A stretch of DNA of 64,000 nucleotides, taken from the NCBI RefSeq assembly GCF_001667265.1, contig NZ_LZHW01000113.1, positions 26,978 through 90,977 on the forward strand. The letters are read 5' to 3'. Positions within the stretch are counted from its first letter, which is position 1, and each line of letters opens with the position of its first letter. Origin of the DNA: Mycobacterium sp. ACS4331. GTDB taxonomy: Bacteria; Actinomycetota; Actinomycetes; Mycobacteriales; Mycobacteriaceae. A program made the position numbers and the translations under genes. The notes beneath the pieces were generated by a model. That model did no database searches. It was not told where the DNA came from and was given only the letters and a program-made list of their open reading frames with translations. Of the stretch, positions 1 to 9,216 are shown in pieces.

Positions 1-666
1 TCGACGGAGGATTCAGAGGAGCCGGATGAGCAGCCCGGGGAGGAACCCCTGGCGCCCGCCGCGTCCGCCCGCCGCTCGCCCGGAGTCATCCCCGGCATCC
101 GCAACGGCGTCGTCCCCGCACCGCTGCTGGCCGGCTTGATCGCCCAGGGCGCCCACATCCGGTTCGTCGGCATGCCCGACACCACCCCCGAACCGCGGTA
201 CCGGCCCTCGACGGCGCTGCAGCGGTTCGTCCGCGCCCGGGATCTGACGTGCCGGTGGCCCGGCTGCGACAAACCCGCCGAGGCCGCCGACATCGACCAC
301 ACCACTCCCTGGCCGGCCGGGGCGACCCATCCGTCGAACACCAAATGCAACTGCCGCCGCCATCACCTGATCAAGACCTTCGTCGACGGGTTCACCGACC
401 AACAGTCCCCCGACGGCACAGTCGTGCTCACCACCCCGACGGGGCATCGCTACACCACCACACCGTTCGGGGCGTTCCTGTTCCCCGGCCTGCGCGTCGA
501 CACCGGTCCAGCACCCTCAGGGCCACCGAACCCAACCCACCCCGGCAAGCTGTTGATGATGCCCGCGCGCAAGCAGACCCGCGCCCAAACCCGGCAACGC
601 CAGATCAACGCCGAACGCCGACGCAACCAAACCGACCTCGAACTCGAACAGCCACCACCGTTCTGA
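1..666 (+). CDS. HNH endonuclease / DUF222 (13E12-repeat) family protein, 5' truncated
   Basis: The frame is open from base 1, so the N-terminal part lies outside the window. What remains is the C-terminal third of a DUF222/13E12-type protein: a conserved segment ending in QRFVRARDLTCRWPGCD, then an HNH-like fold with the zinc-knuckle pairs CRWPGC and CNCRRHH and the DIDHTTPWPAG core. The basic tail (many R, Q, N) is usual for the family. Such proteins are multicopy in mycobacteria and often treated as repeats or mobile-associated nucleases, but the physiological role is not established. The gene converges on the SnoaL-like gene, with 11 bases between the stops. Confidence 0.85.
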   Translation, partial: STEDSEEPDEQPGEEPLAPAASARRSPGVIPGIRNGVVPAPLLAGLIAQGAHIRFVGMPDTTPEPRYRPSTALQRFVRARDLTCRWPGCDKPAEAADIDHTTPWPAGATHPSNTKCNCRRHHLIKTFVDGFTDQQSPDGTVVLTTPTGHRYTTTPFGAFLFPGLRVDTGPAPSGPPNPTHPGKLLMMPARKQTRAQTRQRQINAERRRNQTDLELEQPPPF

Positions 667-677
667 GCCGGCCGGGG

Positions 678-1127
678 TCAGTCCTGACTGAACTGCCTCG
701 GATCGATCAGCAGGTGATCGGACACGTCGCCGATCATCTCGATCGCCACGGTGCGCGCGGTGAAGTACCACCCGTCGCCGTCACGGGCGAACGTGTCGGC
801 GTAGCGACCCACGACGATCGGCTGCAACGGCACCGTCGAAGTCTGCTGCACCACACAGAATGTCGACCGCGCCGAGGCGGTGTCCCCGGACACCGAGACG
901 ATGGGATTGAGCACCAGATGCCGCGTCCGCGGGGTGTTGCCGAAGTCCGGAAAGCGCCGGGTGGTACTGGCGAACAGCGAGGCAATGGGTTGGGCCCCGG
1001 TGACCCCCATGAACGAACCGCGGCCCAGCAGCACACCGACGCCGTCGAAGTCACCGGCGTCGATCAGCTCGGCATAGCGATACAGCAGTTCGGTGATGGC
1101 CATCCGATCGGCCACCACCGCACTCAT
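678..1127 (-). CDS. SnoaL-like / NTF2-fold protein
   Basis: 149 residues. The start near DRMAITELLYRYAELIDAGDFD is typical of SnoaL_4/NTF2-like domains, the cone-shaped fold of polyketide cyclases, dehydratases and ring-hydroxylating dioxygenase small subunits. I chose the ATG at 1127 because it overlaps the tsaD stop by four bases (ATGA). An upstream in-frame ATG at 1295 would run deep into tsaD and give an arginine-rich leader typical of a shadow frame. As the last gene of the tsaE-tsaB-rimI-tsaD string it is probably translationally coupled to tsaD. Its activity and substrate cannot be read from sequence. Confidence 0.8.
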   Translation of the reverse strand: MSAVVADRMAITELLYRYAELIDAGDFDGVGVLLGRGSFMGVTGAQPIASLFASTTRRFPDFGNTPRTRHLVLNPIVSVSGDTASARSTFCVVQQTSTVPLQPIVVGRYADTFARDGDGWYFTARTVAIEMIGDVSDHLLIDPRQFSQD

Positions 1128-2149
1128 GCGACCTGACTCTGAACGACGGGCAGGCCGGGATCGCTGGCGACACCCAGCGGCGACGCGGGCGCACCGGCGG
1201 CCAGAAGATGCGCCGCGAACGACGCGATCATCGCCCCGTTGTCGGTGCACAGCCGCGGCCTGGGCACGCGGAGCGTGATACCGGCGGCGGTGCAACGCTC
1301 TTCGGCCAGTTCGCGCAGCCGAGAGTTCGCGGCCACCCCGCCCGCGATGATCAGAGTCGAGACACCCAGGTCGGTGGCGGCGCGAACGGCCTTGCGGGTC
1401 AGCACATCGGCGACGGCCTCCTGGAAACCCGCTGCGACATCAGCGGGCCGGGCATCGGGATGGCGTTCCATATGCCGCGCGACGGCGGTCTTGAGCCCGG
1501 AGAAGCTGAACGCGTAGGGATCATCGCGCGGTCCGGTCATCCCGCGCGGGAAGACGATGGCATTCGGGTCACCGGTGCGGGCAAGCTCATCGAGCACCCT
1601 CCCGCCCGGATACCCCAGCCCCAACAACCGAGCCACCTTGTCGTACGCCTCCCCCGCGGCGTCGTCGACGGTGGTGCCCAACTCGACGATGGGCTGCCCC
1701 AGCGAACGCACATGCAGCAGGTGAGTATGCCCACCGGACACCAGCAGTCCCACGCTCTCGGGCAACGGGCCGTGGTCGTAGACGTCGGCGGCCAGATGAC
1801 CGCCCAGGTGGTTCACGGCGTAGAACGGCACGTCCCAGGCCGCGGCGTAGGCCTTGGCCGCGGCAACCCCGACCAACAGCGCACCGGCCAACCCGGGGCC
1901 GATGGTCGCCGCCACGACATCCGGACGCGAGACGCCCGCCGTCGCGAGCGCGCGCCGCATGGTCGGCCCCAGCGCCTCGAGGTGCGCACGGGACGCGATC
2001 TCAGGCACCACCCCGCCGAAGCGGGAGTGCTCGTCGACGCTGGAGGCCACCTCGTCGGCAAGAAGCGTCACGGTGCCATCGGGGCCCAGTCGCGCGACAC
2101 CGACACCGGTTTCGTCACAGGAACTTTCGATCGCCAGGATGACGGTCAT
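1124..2149 (-). CDS. tsaD: tRNA N6-adenosine threonylcarbamoyltransferase TsaD
   Basis: 341 residues, normal for TsaD/Gcp/Kae1. It transfers the threonylcarbamoyl group of TC-AMP to A37 of ANN-decoding tRNAs (t6A synthesis) in the cytoplasm, with TsaB and TsaE. Visible signatures are the ASKHA start LAIESSCDETGVGV, the metal-binding NHLGGH motif, VSGGHTHLL, and IAGGVAANSRLR near the C-terminus. It overlaps rimI by four bases upstream and the SnoaL-like gene by four bases downstream. Function is assigned by family; essentiality is known for other bacteria. Confidence 0.97.
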   Translation of the reverse strand: MTVILAIESSCDETGVGVARLGPDGTVTLLADEVASSVDEHSRFGGVVPEIASRAHLEALGPTMRRALATAGVSRPDVVAATIGPGLAGALLVGVAAAKAYAAAWDVPFYAVNHLGGHLAADVYDHGPLPESVGLLVSGGHTHLLHVRSLGQPIVELGTTVDDAAGEAYDKVARLLGLGYPGGRVLDELARTGDPNAIVFPRGMTGPRDDPYAFSFSGLKTAVARHMERHPDARPADVAAGFQEAVADVLTRKAVRAATDLGVSTLIIAGGVAANSRLRELAEERCTAAGITLRVPRPRLCTDNGAMIASFAAHLLAAGAPASPLGVASDPGLPVVQSQVA

Positions 2150-2622
2150 TCGGCACCTCCGAGGTCGAGACGCATCGTGTAGGCGTCGGCACCACTGCCC
2201 GGGTAGTACCGCTTGCGCAGTCCGATCGTGGCGAACCCGACACTCTCGTACAGGCCGATCGCCGCGGCATTGTCGGTGCGGACCTCCAGGAAGACCGAAC
2301 CGTCGCCGGCGAACGCCAGCAGGTCGTCGAGCAGCCTGCGACCGATCCCCCGGCCATGGAAGGCGGGGTCGACGCCGATGGTGTGCACCTCATGCTCGAA
2401 CGGCGGGGTCCTGCCCAGACGGGAGATCCCCGCGTATCCCACCAGCACGCCGTCGATACGGGCGGCGACATAGTGATTGTGCGGGGACTCCAGCGCCTGC
2501 CGGAACGCCTTGGCGGGCCAGGGATCATCGCCGACGAACAGCTGCGCCTCCAACTCCGCGCACCGATCGGCGTCGCGGAACGTCAGCGGCTCGATCACGA
2601 CGGCCTCGGTGCGCCCCGTCAT
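2146..2622 (-). CDS. rimI: Ribosomal-protein-alanine N-acetyltransferase RimI (GNAT)
   Basis: 158 residues with the GNAT fold. The acetyl-CoA pyrophosphate loop is visible as HGRGIGRRLLDDLL, preceded by VHTIGVDPAF and followed by the late-strand segment NAAAIGLYESVGFATIGLRK. RimI acetylates the N-terminal amine of ribosomal protein S18 in E. coli, and mycobacterial homologues are broader N-alpha acetyltransferases. It sits between tsaB and tsaD with 4-base overlaps on both sides, the usual actinobacterial arrangement, so it is co-translated with the t6A genes. Confidence 0.95.
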   Translation of the reverse strand: MTGRTEAVVIEPLTFRDADRCAELEAQLFVGDDPWPAKAFRQALESPHNHYVAARIDGVLVGYAGISRLGRTPPFEHEVHTIGVDPAFHGRGIGRRLLDDLLAFAGDGSVFLEVRTDNAAAIGLYESVGFATIGLRKRYYPGSGADAYTMRLDLGGAE

Positions 2623-3257
2623 GCCAACCCTCGCTCGGCCAGCGTCTTGGCATCGGGCCTGCGAAGATACAGCGGCACCAGAGGCTCGGGCTCGGAATCC
2701 CAGTCCTTCACCGCGGCAACCAGTCCCAGCGACGACGGATACTCCGGTCCGATGACCTCACCCGGGAACAGTGCGGCCTGCGCCGCCGTCCCCGCCACCG
2801 CCGTCACACCGTCGACCGGCACATCGGCGGGCGCGGCCACGGCGGGACCGTCCACGCGCAGGCCATCGCGATACCGCGCCCAGTACACCTCTTTCCGCCG
2901 CGCGTCGGTGACCACCAGGACGTCGCGGGAGATCTGTCCGCCGATGCCGTCCAGGCTGCACACCCCGAACACCGGGATCGACAACGCATGCCCGAAGGCC
3001 GCGGCGGTCGCCATCCCGACCCGCAGGCCCGTGAACGGCCCCGGACCGCAACCCACGACCACCGCGCCCAGATCGGCCATCGTCAGTTGCGCATCAGCAA
3101 GGGCGCCAAGCACATTGGGCGTCAGCGTTTCGGCATGCGCGCGCGGATCAACGGTGACCCGTTCACCGAGCAGCACCGCGTCACCCGCACCGCGCGACAC
3201 GATGCCCGCGGTGACCGCGGGTGTCGCCGTGTCGATCACCAGGACCACAGCCGTCAC
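2619..3257 (-). CDS. tsaB: tRNA threonylcarbamoyladenosine biosynthesis protein TsaB
   Basis: About 212 residues from the GTG at 3257, which forms a GTGA overlap with the tsaE stop. An ATG six codons upstream (3275) is possible but breaks the coupling pattern of the operon. TsaB is an inactive ASKHA paralogue that scaffolds TsaD and TsaE in t6A transfer. The family shows in VLVIDTATPAVTAGI at the start and VVVGCGPGPFTGLRVGMA in the middle, and it lacks the HxxxH metal site of TsaD, as expected. The C-terminal part is variable. Confidence 0.95.
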   Translation of the reverse strand: MTAVVLVIDTATPAVTAGIVSRGAGDAVLLGERVTVDPRAHAETLTPNVLGALADAQLTMADLGAVVVGCGPGPFTGLRVGMATAAAFGHALSIPVFGVCSLDGIGGQISRDVLVVTDARRKEVYWARYRDGLRVDGPAVAAPADVPVDGVTAVAGTAAQAALFPGEVIGPEYPSSLGLVAAVKDWDSEPEPLVPLYLRRPDAKTLAERGLA

Positions 3258-3724
3258 GTCGTACTCCAAGTCCACGTCGCGGTCCGCACCTCAGAGTCCG
3301 CGGCACGATCCAGCCGGATGTCGAGGTGATGGTCGGACAGCCGCTCGGCCAAGCCCTCACCCCATTCGACCACCACCACGGCATCGTCGAGGTCGGTGTC
3401 GAGATCCAAGGAGTCCAACTCCCCGAGCAGGTCGGCGGCCGCATGGTCGAGCAGGCGGTACACATCGACGTGCACCAGGGCGGGCCTGCCGTCCCGGCGG
3501 GCCCGGTGCAGGCGGGCCAACACGAAGGTCGGGGACGTGATCGGGCCGTCGACGTCCATGGCCTCGGCGATGCCCTTGGTCAGGACGGTCTTGCCCGCGC
3601 CCAGCGGACCGGACAGCACCACCACGTCACCGGCGCGCAACTGCGCACCGAGTTCGCGCCCCAGCGCCAGCGTGTCCTCGGCGGTGACCAGGGTCGCCGT
3701 GCCCGACCGATCGGACTCAGCCAC
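3254..3724 (-). CDS. tsaE: tRNA threonylcarbamoyladenosine biosynthesis ATPase TsaE
   Basis: 156 residues, P-loop ATPase of the t6A complex. The Walker A loop GPLGAGKTVLTKG is near residue 40, then SPTFVLARLH and the Walker B-like VVVVEWGEGL segment. It drives the TsaB-TsaD complex through rounds of threonylcarbamoyl transfer. Its start overlaps the end of the upstream hydrolase gene by eight bases. The last residues are short and low-complexity (TWTWSTT), with no further domain. Confidence 0.95.
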   Translation of the reverse strand: MAESDRSGTATLVTAEDTLALGRELGAQLRAGDVVVLSGPLGAGKTVLTKGIAEAMDVDGPITSPTFVLARLHRARRDGRPALVHVDVYRLLDHAAADLLGELDSLDLDTDLDDAVVVVEWGEGLAERLSDHHLDIRLDRAADSEVRTATWTWSTT

Positions 3725-4805
3725 GGGACCGGACCCGCTCGCGCAATCGCCTTGTCATGGCCACCAGCCTGCTCGGTGTCGCCCGTTCCACCAAACCGAT
3801 CAGCGCGTCGTTGATCAGATCGGGTTGTTCCATCTGTACCAGATGGCCCGCGCCGCCGATGATCAGCAGTTCGGACTTGGGCAGGACGTCGGCCATATCG
3901 GCAGCGTGCTCGGGGGTGGTCAGCACGTCCGCGGACCCGCAGGCGACCAGCGTCTCCAGTGGCTCCAGGGTGCGCAGACCCTCCCACTCGTCGTGGACTC
4001 CGAGTGCATGCAGGAAGCCCACCATGGTCTTGACCGGCGTCGCGTGGATCATCTCCTCGGCGTAGCGGGCCACGGTCGGGCTGACCAGGGCGTCCCCGAA
4101 GGAGGCGGCCTGCAGGATCGGCGCCAGCACGGCCCGCACCGCGCCGCGCCCGCGGTGCAGCAGGTTCGGGGCGTAGCGGGTCGCGAACCGGGCCGCCTCC
4201 AGCGCCGGGTTCTGCAGGATCTCACCCAGGGGTGACCGCGAAAGGCCTTCTCCCGCAGAGGAGATGATCGCGGCCCCGACGATGTGGGTGCCGTACTGCT
4301 CGGGGAACTGCCGGGCATGCGACAGCACCGTCATGCCGCCCATCGAATGCCCCACCAGGATCACCGATCCGCGCGGAGCCAGCAGGGTCAGCACCGTCTC
4401 GAGGTCCTTGCCGAGCTGTTCGACGGTGTAGGTCTTGTAGGACGCGATCCCGGACTGCCCGTGGCCCCGCTGGTCGTAGAAGACCATGCGCACCTGGTCG
4501 CCCCACACCTCGGCCAGCGCACGGCGCTGAAAGTGGAAGGCGCCCATGTTCATACAGAATCCGTGGGCGAACACCACGGTCACCGCGGCATCGGCCGGGC
4601 CGACCTCGCGGACCGCGAGATCGACACCGTCGGGGGTGGTCACCACCGAACTGCGGTCGCCGGCGAAGACGCCGAAATCCTCACCGGCCCAGCGATCCTC
4701 CCGGCGCGCCCGGCCCGCGACCGAGCGCGCGGTCGAGGCGCCCGCGACCGCGCCCACGGTGCCCAGCCCTGCCAGACCGGCCAGCCACCGGCGCCGTGCG
4801 CTCAT
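3717..4805 (-). CDS. Alpha/beta-hydrolase with N-terminal export-like segment
   Basis: 362 residues from the ATG at 4805, which overlaps the alr stop by four bases. The catalytic fold is clear: FAHGFCMNMGAF (oxyanion region), FYDQRGHGQSG, the nucleophile elbow VGHSMGGMT, an acid near CGSADVLTTP, and the histidine in IGGAGHLVQME. The N-terminus MSARRRWLAGLAGLGTVGAV has an arginine cluster followed by a hydrophobic Ala/Gly stretch, so it may be a twin-arginine signal or a membrane anchor. The likely activity is esterase or lipase; the substrate is unknown. Its position between alr and tsaE suggests only shared expression. Confidence 0.9.
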   Translation of the reverse strand: MSARRRWLAGLAGLGTVGAVAGASTARSVAGRARREDRWAGEDFGVFAGDRSSVVTTPDGVDLAVREVGPADAAVTVVFAHGFCMNMGAFHFQRRALAEVWGDQVRMVFYDQRGHGQSGIASYKTYTVEQLGKDLETVLTLLAPRGSVILVGHSMGGMTVLSHARQFPEQYGTHIVGAAIISSAGEGLSRSPLGEILQNPALEAARFATRYAPNLLHRGRGAVRAVLAPILQAASFGDALVSPTVARYAEEMIHATPVKTMVGFLHALGVHDEWEGLRTLEPLETLVACGSADVLTTPEHAADMADVLPKSELLIIGGAGHLVQMEQPDLINDALIGLVERATPSRLVAMTRRLRERVRSRG

Positions 4806-5956
4806 GCGTGCTCCGCCTGGGCGTGGATCCGGGTGACTCGGCCGCGGGGGCTGGTCACCACCTCGTAGTGGATCGTGCCGATGATCTCCGCCCACTCCGC
4901 GGCCGTCGGCTCACCGGAGGTCCCAGGCCCGAACAGGATCGCCCGGTCTCCCTCGACCACGTCGACCGCTCCAGGCCCGAGATCGACCACGAACTGATCC
5001 ATGCACACCCGGCCCACACTGGGTCGCCGGACGCCGTTGATCGAGACCTCCATCCGGCCGCCGAGGGCCCGGAACACGCCATCGGCGTACCCGAGCGGGA
5101 TCAGCGCGACGGTGGTGTCGCGCTCGGCGATCCAGGTGTGGTTGTAGGAGACGCCGTCCCCGGCGCGGATCGACTTGACCATCATCACCGGGGCCGACAG
5201 CGTCATGGCCGGAATCAGGTCCGGTTCGACGATTCCCGGCACCGGGTTCAGCCCGTACATCGCGATACCGGGACGCACCATGTCGAAGGCCAGGTCGGGC
5301 CGGGTCAGCACCGCCGGTGAGTTGGCCAGATGCGCCATCTCGAACTCGACGCCGCGCCGCCGAGCCTGCGCGATGAGGTCGCGGAATCGCTGCGCCTGCA
5401 GGTCGTTGGTCGGGTGACTCGGTTCGTCGCCGTGCGCCAGATGGGACATCAGCCCCCGCACGTGCACTGCGCCCTCGGCCTGCGCGCGTGCCAGCTCGTC
5501 GATCAGCTCACCGAAGTCCGATGCCGGCACCCCGTTGCGGCTCAGGCCCGTGTCGGCCTTGACGGTGACGGACGCGACGACGCCGGCTCGGCGGGCCGCC
5601 TCGACGACGTCGCCGAGTTGGCGCACCGATGACACCCCGATCTGCACGTCGGCGGCCAGGGCGGGAGCGAAGTCGGTGCCGACGGGATGCATCCACGCCA
5701 GCACGGGAGCTGTGATTCCCGCCTCACGCAGTGCGAGGGCTTCGGCGACCGTCACCACGCCAAGTTCGGCGGCGCCCGCACGCACCGCGGCGCGCGCCAC
5801 CTCGACCGCGCCGTGGCTGTAGCCGTCGGCCTTCACGACGGCCATCACCTGCGCTGATCCGGCGTATTCGCGCAGCGTACGGACGTTGTGTTCGATGGCG
5901 CCGAGGTCGATGAGCGCACTCGGGGTCACCACATCGGCGGTTGTGGGCGGGTTCAT
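4802..5956 (-). CDS. alr: Alanine racemase
   Basis: 384 residues from the ATG at 5956. It interconverts L- and D-alanine with PLP to supply D-Ala for peptidoglycan, and is the target of D-cycloserine. The PLP-lysine motif is AVVKADGYSHG near residue 40, the catalytic Tyr of the C-terminal domain is in GVSYNHTW, and GRVCMDQFVVD is a family signature. First gene of the alr-hydrolase-tsaE-tsaB-rimI-tsaD chain. A longer frame begins at 6190, but the extra residues are Arg/Ser-rich and lie inside gadB, so I rejected that start. Confidence 0.97.
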   Translation of the reverse strand: MNPPTTADVVTPSALIDLGAIEHNVRTLREYAGSAQVMAVVKADGYSHGAVEVARAAVRAGAAELGVVTVAEALALREAGITAPVLAWMHPVGTDFAPALAADVQIGVSSVRQLGDVVEAARRAGVVASVTVKADTGLSRNGVPASDFGELIDELARAQAEGAVHVRGLMSHLAHGDEPSHPTNDLQAQRFRDLIAQARRRGVEFEMAHLANSPAVLTRPDLAFDMVRPGIAMYGLNPVPGIVEPDLIPAMTLSAPVMMVKSIRAGDGVSYNHTWIAERDTTVALIPLGYADGVFRALGGRMEVSINGVRRPSVGRVCMDQFVVDLGPGAVDVVEGDRAILFGPGTSGEPTAAEWAEIIGTIHYEVVTSPRGRVTRIHAQAEHA

Positions 5957-5993
5957 GTCATGATCACCGCCCTCGATTGTCCCAGGCCCGCCG

Positions 5994-7382
5994 TCAGTGA
6001 GCGAAATGCTCCTCGTCCGCGAAGCCGCCCACACCGACCTTCTTGAGCTTCTCCAGGACCTCCACGAGGTCATCCCGCAGCGCCCGGGCCAGGTTCGCCG
6101 AGAACCCCTCACGCACCACAACGCGCAGCACAGCGACGTCCTCGGCGCCCTCCGGCATGGTGTACGCCGGCACCTGCCAGCCGTACCCACGCAGCAGAGA
6201 TGAGATGTCGAACACGGTGAACTTCGTTCCCTCGACGAGTCTGAACGCGACCACCGGAATGTCCGACCCGTCCGAGATCACCTCGAAGACGTCCATACCG
6301 GCCAACTCGTGCGACAGCCACTGCGCCGTCTCGGACAGGCATCGCATCACCTGGAGGTAGCCGTCGCGGCCCAGCCGCAGGAAGTTGTAGTACTGCCCGA
6401 CGACCTGGTTGCCCGGCCGGGAGAAGTTCAGGGTGAACGTCGGCATGTCACCGCCGAGGTAATTGACCCGGAACACCAGATCCTCGGGCAGGTGCTCGGC
6501 GTTGCGCCACACCGCGAAGCCGATGCCCGGATACGTCAGGCCGTACTTGTGGCCGCTGACGTTGATCGAGGCGACGCGCGGCAGGCGGAAGTCCCAGACC
6601 AGGTCCGGATGCAGGAACGGCACGACGAAGCCGCCACTTGCCGCGTCGACGTGGACCGGGATGTCGGGTTTGCCCTCGGTGGCGGCAAGCGAGTCCAGGG
6701 CCGCGCAGATCTCCGCGACCGGTTCCAGTTCACCGGTGAACGTGGTGCCCAGAATCGCCACGACACCGATGGTGTTCTCGTCGACGGCGTCGAGCACCTG
6801 CTCGGGGGTGATCACGTACCGCCCCTGCGCCATCGGCAGGTAGCGCGCCTCGACGTCGAAGTACCGGCAGAACTTCTCCCACACGACCTGCACGTTGGAG
6901 CCCATCACCAGATTCGGGGTGCGGCCCTTCCAGTCCTCACCGCGCTCCTCCAGGCGCTTCCGCCACCTCCACTTCAGCGCCAGGCCGGCCAGCATCACGG
7001 CCTCGCTGGAGCCGACGGTCGACACCCCGATGGCGGTCGACGGGTCGTCGTCACGCAGGTTCTCGGCATGGAACAGGTCGGCGACCATGCACACGCAGCG
7101 CTGCTCGATGGCCGCGGTGACCGGGTATTCGTCCTTGTCGATCATGTTCTTGTCGAAGGTCTCCGACATCAGGTCCCCGGCCTCGGGATCCATCCAGGTC
7201 GTGACGAACGTCGCCAGGTTCAGCCGGGAACTGCCGTCGAGCATCAACTCGTCGTGGATGAAGCGGTAGGCCGCCTGGGGTTCCATCGACTCGTCGGGCA
7301 GGCGCAGTGCGGGCACCGGCGACGTCGACAGCCGCCCGGTGTAGGCGGGCGCGAGGGTGGTGTGACGGGAGACGTTCGGCAT
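5994..7382 (-). CDS. gadB: Glutamate decarboxylase
   Basis: 462 residues, normal for bacterial GadB. A fold-type I PLP enzyme that converts L-glutamate to GABA with proton consumption. The Schiff-base lysine is in SINVSGHKYGLTYPG and the cofactor aspartate region is VHVDAASGGF. The N-terminus (FVTTWMDPEAGDLM) and C-terminus match the family. It lies 37 bases upstream of alr and just downstream of the nnr fusion, so co-transcription with either is possible. No acid-induction element or antiporter gene (gadC) is visible. Confidence 0.96.
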   Translation of the reverse strand: MPNVSRHTTLAPAYTGRLSTSPVPALRLPDESMEPQAAYRFIHDELMLDGSSRLNLATFVTTWMDPEAGDLMSETFDKNMIDKDEYPVTAAIEQRCVCMVADLFHAENLRDDDPSTAIGVSTVGSSEAVMLAGLALKWRWRKRLEERGEDWKGRTPNLVMGSNVQVVWEKFCRYFDVEARYLPMAQGRYVITPEQVLDAVDENTIGVVAILGTTFTGELEPVAEICAALDSLAATEGKPDIPVHVDAASGGFVVPFLHPDLVWDFRLPRVASINVSGHKYGLTYPGIGFAVWRNAEHLPEDLVFRVNYLGGDMPTFTLNFSRPGNQVVGQYYNFLRLGRDGYLQVMRCLSETAQWLSHELAGMDVFEVISDGSDIPVVAFRLVEGTKFTVFDISSLLRGYGWQVPAYTMPEGAEDVAVLRVVVREGFSANLARALRDDLVEVLEKLKKVGVGGFADEEHFAH

Positions 7383-7392
7383 GAGGTCCTTT

Positions 7393-8808
7393 CTAGAGGA
7401 TGCCCGCGATCGCGGCCCGGATACACGCCAAGATTCCCGACGCCGATGTCGGCGCGGGGGCGGGTCCGGGACTCGACGCGGCCAACGTTGCGGCGCGGGA
7501 GTGCACGAAGGCCCCCGCGGCGGCCGCGGCGGCCGGTGCCAGGCCGGCGGCCAGCAGTGCGCCGATCACCCCCGACAGCACGTCGCCAGACCCTGCCGTG
7601 GCGGCCCACGAGGCCCCGGCGGGGTTGAGGAGCACCGACCCATCGGGATCGGCGATCACCGTGACATTGCCCTTGAGCAGCACAGTCGCGCCGAGGCGCG
7701 CCGCCAGTTCGCGGGTTGCACGCACCCGGTCCGCCCCGGGCGGGGCCCCGGCCAGGCGCTCGAACTCGCCCGCGTGCGGGGTCAGCACAGTCGGTGCCGT
7801 GCGATCGCGCACCCACTCGGGGTTGCGGGCCAGGATGGTCAGCGCGTCGGCGTCAGCGATCACCGGCAGGTCGACCGCGAGCACGTCACGCAGGGTGGCG
7901 GCGGACGCATCATCGGTGCCGAATCCCGGGCCGACGACCCAGGCCTGCACCCGGCCGGCGGCGGCGAAGTCGTTCACCGCGATCACCTCGGGCCAATGCG
8001 AAACCACCTCGGCGGCAGCGGTTCCGGCGTAGCGGACCATGCCGGAGTGTGTGGCCACCGCGGCGCCCGTGCACAGAATCGCCGCACCGGGGTAGGTGCG
8101 TGACCCGGCCGCCACGCCCGTGACGCCCTGGGTGTACTTGTCGTCGGCGCGGTCTGGGACTGGCCACAGCCGGCGGACGTCGGCGGCCTCGAGACTCCGC
8201 ACGTCGGTGGGCGGCAGGTCCAGGCCGATGTCGATGAGCTCCACACGCCCGCAGTCGGCCAGCGCGTGCACGGGTTTGCGGCCGCCGAATGTGACCGTCA
8301 GGACGGGGCGCACCGCGGGTCCGCTGACGGCACCGGTCTGCACATCGACCCCGCTGGGGGTGTCCACGGCCACCACGGGCGCCGATGTGCTCGCGAAGAC
8401 CGCGGCGGCGTCGGGCCGCAACGGGCCGCTGCCGGAGATGCCGACCACACCGTCGATCACCAGATCGGTTGCCGGACCGATGCTTTGCACGACGCGTCCA
8501 CCGCCGGCCAGGAACGCGCGCAGGGCCGCGGGGTGGGTGTGGTCGGGACGCAGCAGCACCGCGTCGGCCGCGGCGCCACGTCTGCGCAGGAATGTCGCGG
8601 CCCACAGCGCATCTCCGCCGTTGTCACCGGACCCGACGACGGCGCACACCCGTCGCCCGGCAATGCCGCCGGTGCGCTCCCGCAGCTCCCCGGCGATCGC
8701 GGTGGCCAGGCCGAACGCAGCGCGTCTCATCAGCGCACCCTCGGGCAGGCTGGCGAGCAGCGGCGCCTCCGCGGCGCGGATCGCATCAGCGGTGTAGTAA
8801 TCGCGCAT
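7393..8808 (-). CDS. nnr: Bifunctional NAD(P)H-hydrate epimerase / ADP-dependent dehydratase
   Basis: 471 residues from the ATG at 8808, a fusion of NnrE (YjeF_N) and NnrD. It repairs damaged NAD(P)H hydrates: the N-terminal half epimerises R to S forms and the C-terminal half dehydrates the S form using ADP. Evidence is VVGSGDNGGDALWAATFL (epimerase nucleotide-binding loop) in the first 80 residues, then the carbohydrate-kinase-like dehydratase with TPHAGEFERL and the GSGDVLSGVIGALLAAG anion hole. A further upstream ATG (8865) runs into the divergent gene and is unlikely. Ten bases separate it from gadB. Confidence 0.95.
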   Translation of the reverse strand: MRDYYTADAIRAAEAPLLASLPEGALMRRAAFGLATAIAGELRERTGGIAGRRVCAVVGSGDNGGDALWAATFLRRRGAAADAVLLRPDHTHPAALRAFLAGGGRVVQSIGPATDLVIDGVVGISGSGPLRPDAAAVFASTSAPVVAVDTPSGVDVQTGAVSGPAVRPVLTVTFGGRKPVHALADCGRVELIDIGLDLPPTDVRSLEAADVRRLWPVPDRADDKYTQGVTGVAAGSRTYPGAAILCTGAAVATHSGMVRYAGTAAAEVVSHWPEVIAVNDFAAAGRVQAWVVGPGFGTDDASAATLRDVLAVDLPVIADADALTILARNPEWVRDRTAPTVLTPHAGEFERLAGAPPGADRVRATRELAARLGATVLLKGNVTVIADPDGSVLLNPAGASWAATAGSGDVLSGVIGALLAAGLAPAAAAAAGAFVHSRAATLAASSPGPAPAPTSASGILACIRAAIAGIL

Positions 8809-8855
8809 CGTAAGTGCAGCGTAGACAGTCAGAATAAGAACTAGCATCAGCTGCC

Positions 8856-9191
8856 ATGAAGCCACCGATATCTGGTGTGGACCTGGGTATCTCGATCGCC
8901 GCCCTGGCGCTGACGGTCATCGGTGCCGCGGGTGCGGCATTTCTGGCGGTCATGTTGATGGCGTTCACCGACAACTGCCCCCAACCCACCTGCGACATCG
9001 ACGCCGGTGTCACCTGGGTCTTCACCGGGTTCGGCATGGCCGTGCTGATCGCCGTCGGCGGGGCGGTGGCGACCATCGTGGCGCTGGTGCGACGGGTGCG
9101 GGCCTGGCCGTTCGCCGTCGGCACCCTGGTGCTGTGTGCGGCGGCGTGCCTGCTGGGGATCTTCGGGTACACCGCGGCTGTGGGAGGCTGA
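8856..9191 (+). CDS. Small integral membrane protein of unknown function
   Basis: 111 residues with three predicted membrane segments: about 10-36 (ISIAALALTVIGAAGAAFLA), 50-78 (VFTGFGMAVLIAVGGAVATI) and 88-108 (FAVGTLVLCAAACLLGIFGY). The loop between the first two carries DNCPQPTCD, two cysteines that could form a disulphide outside the membrane. It diverges from the nnr fusion with 47 bases between start codons and converges on glmS. I do not recognise a named family. Confidence 0.75.
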   Translation: MKPPISGVDLGISIAALALTVIGAAGAAFLAVMLMAFTDNCPQPTCDIDAGVTWVFTGFGMAVLIAVGGAVATIVALVRRVRAWPFAVGTLVLCAAACLLGIFGYTAAVGG

Positions 9192-9216
9192 CGCCGGCTA
9201 CTCGACGGTCCTCGGG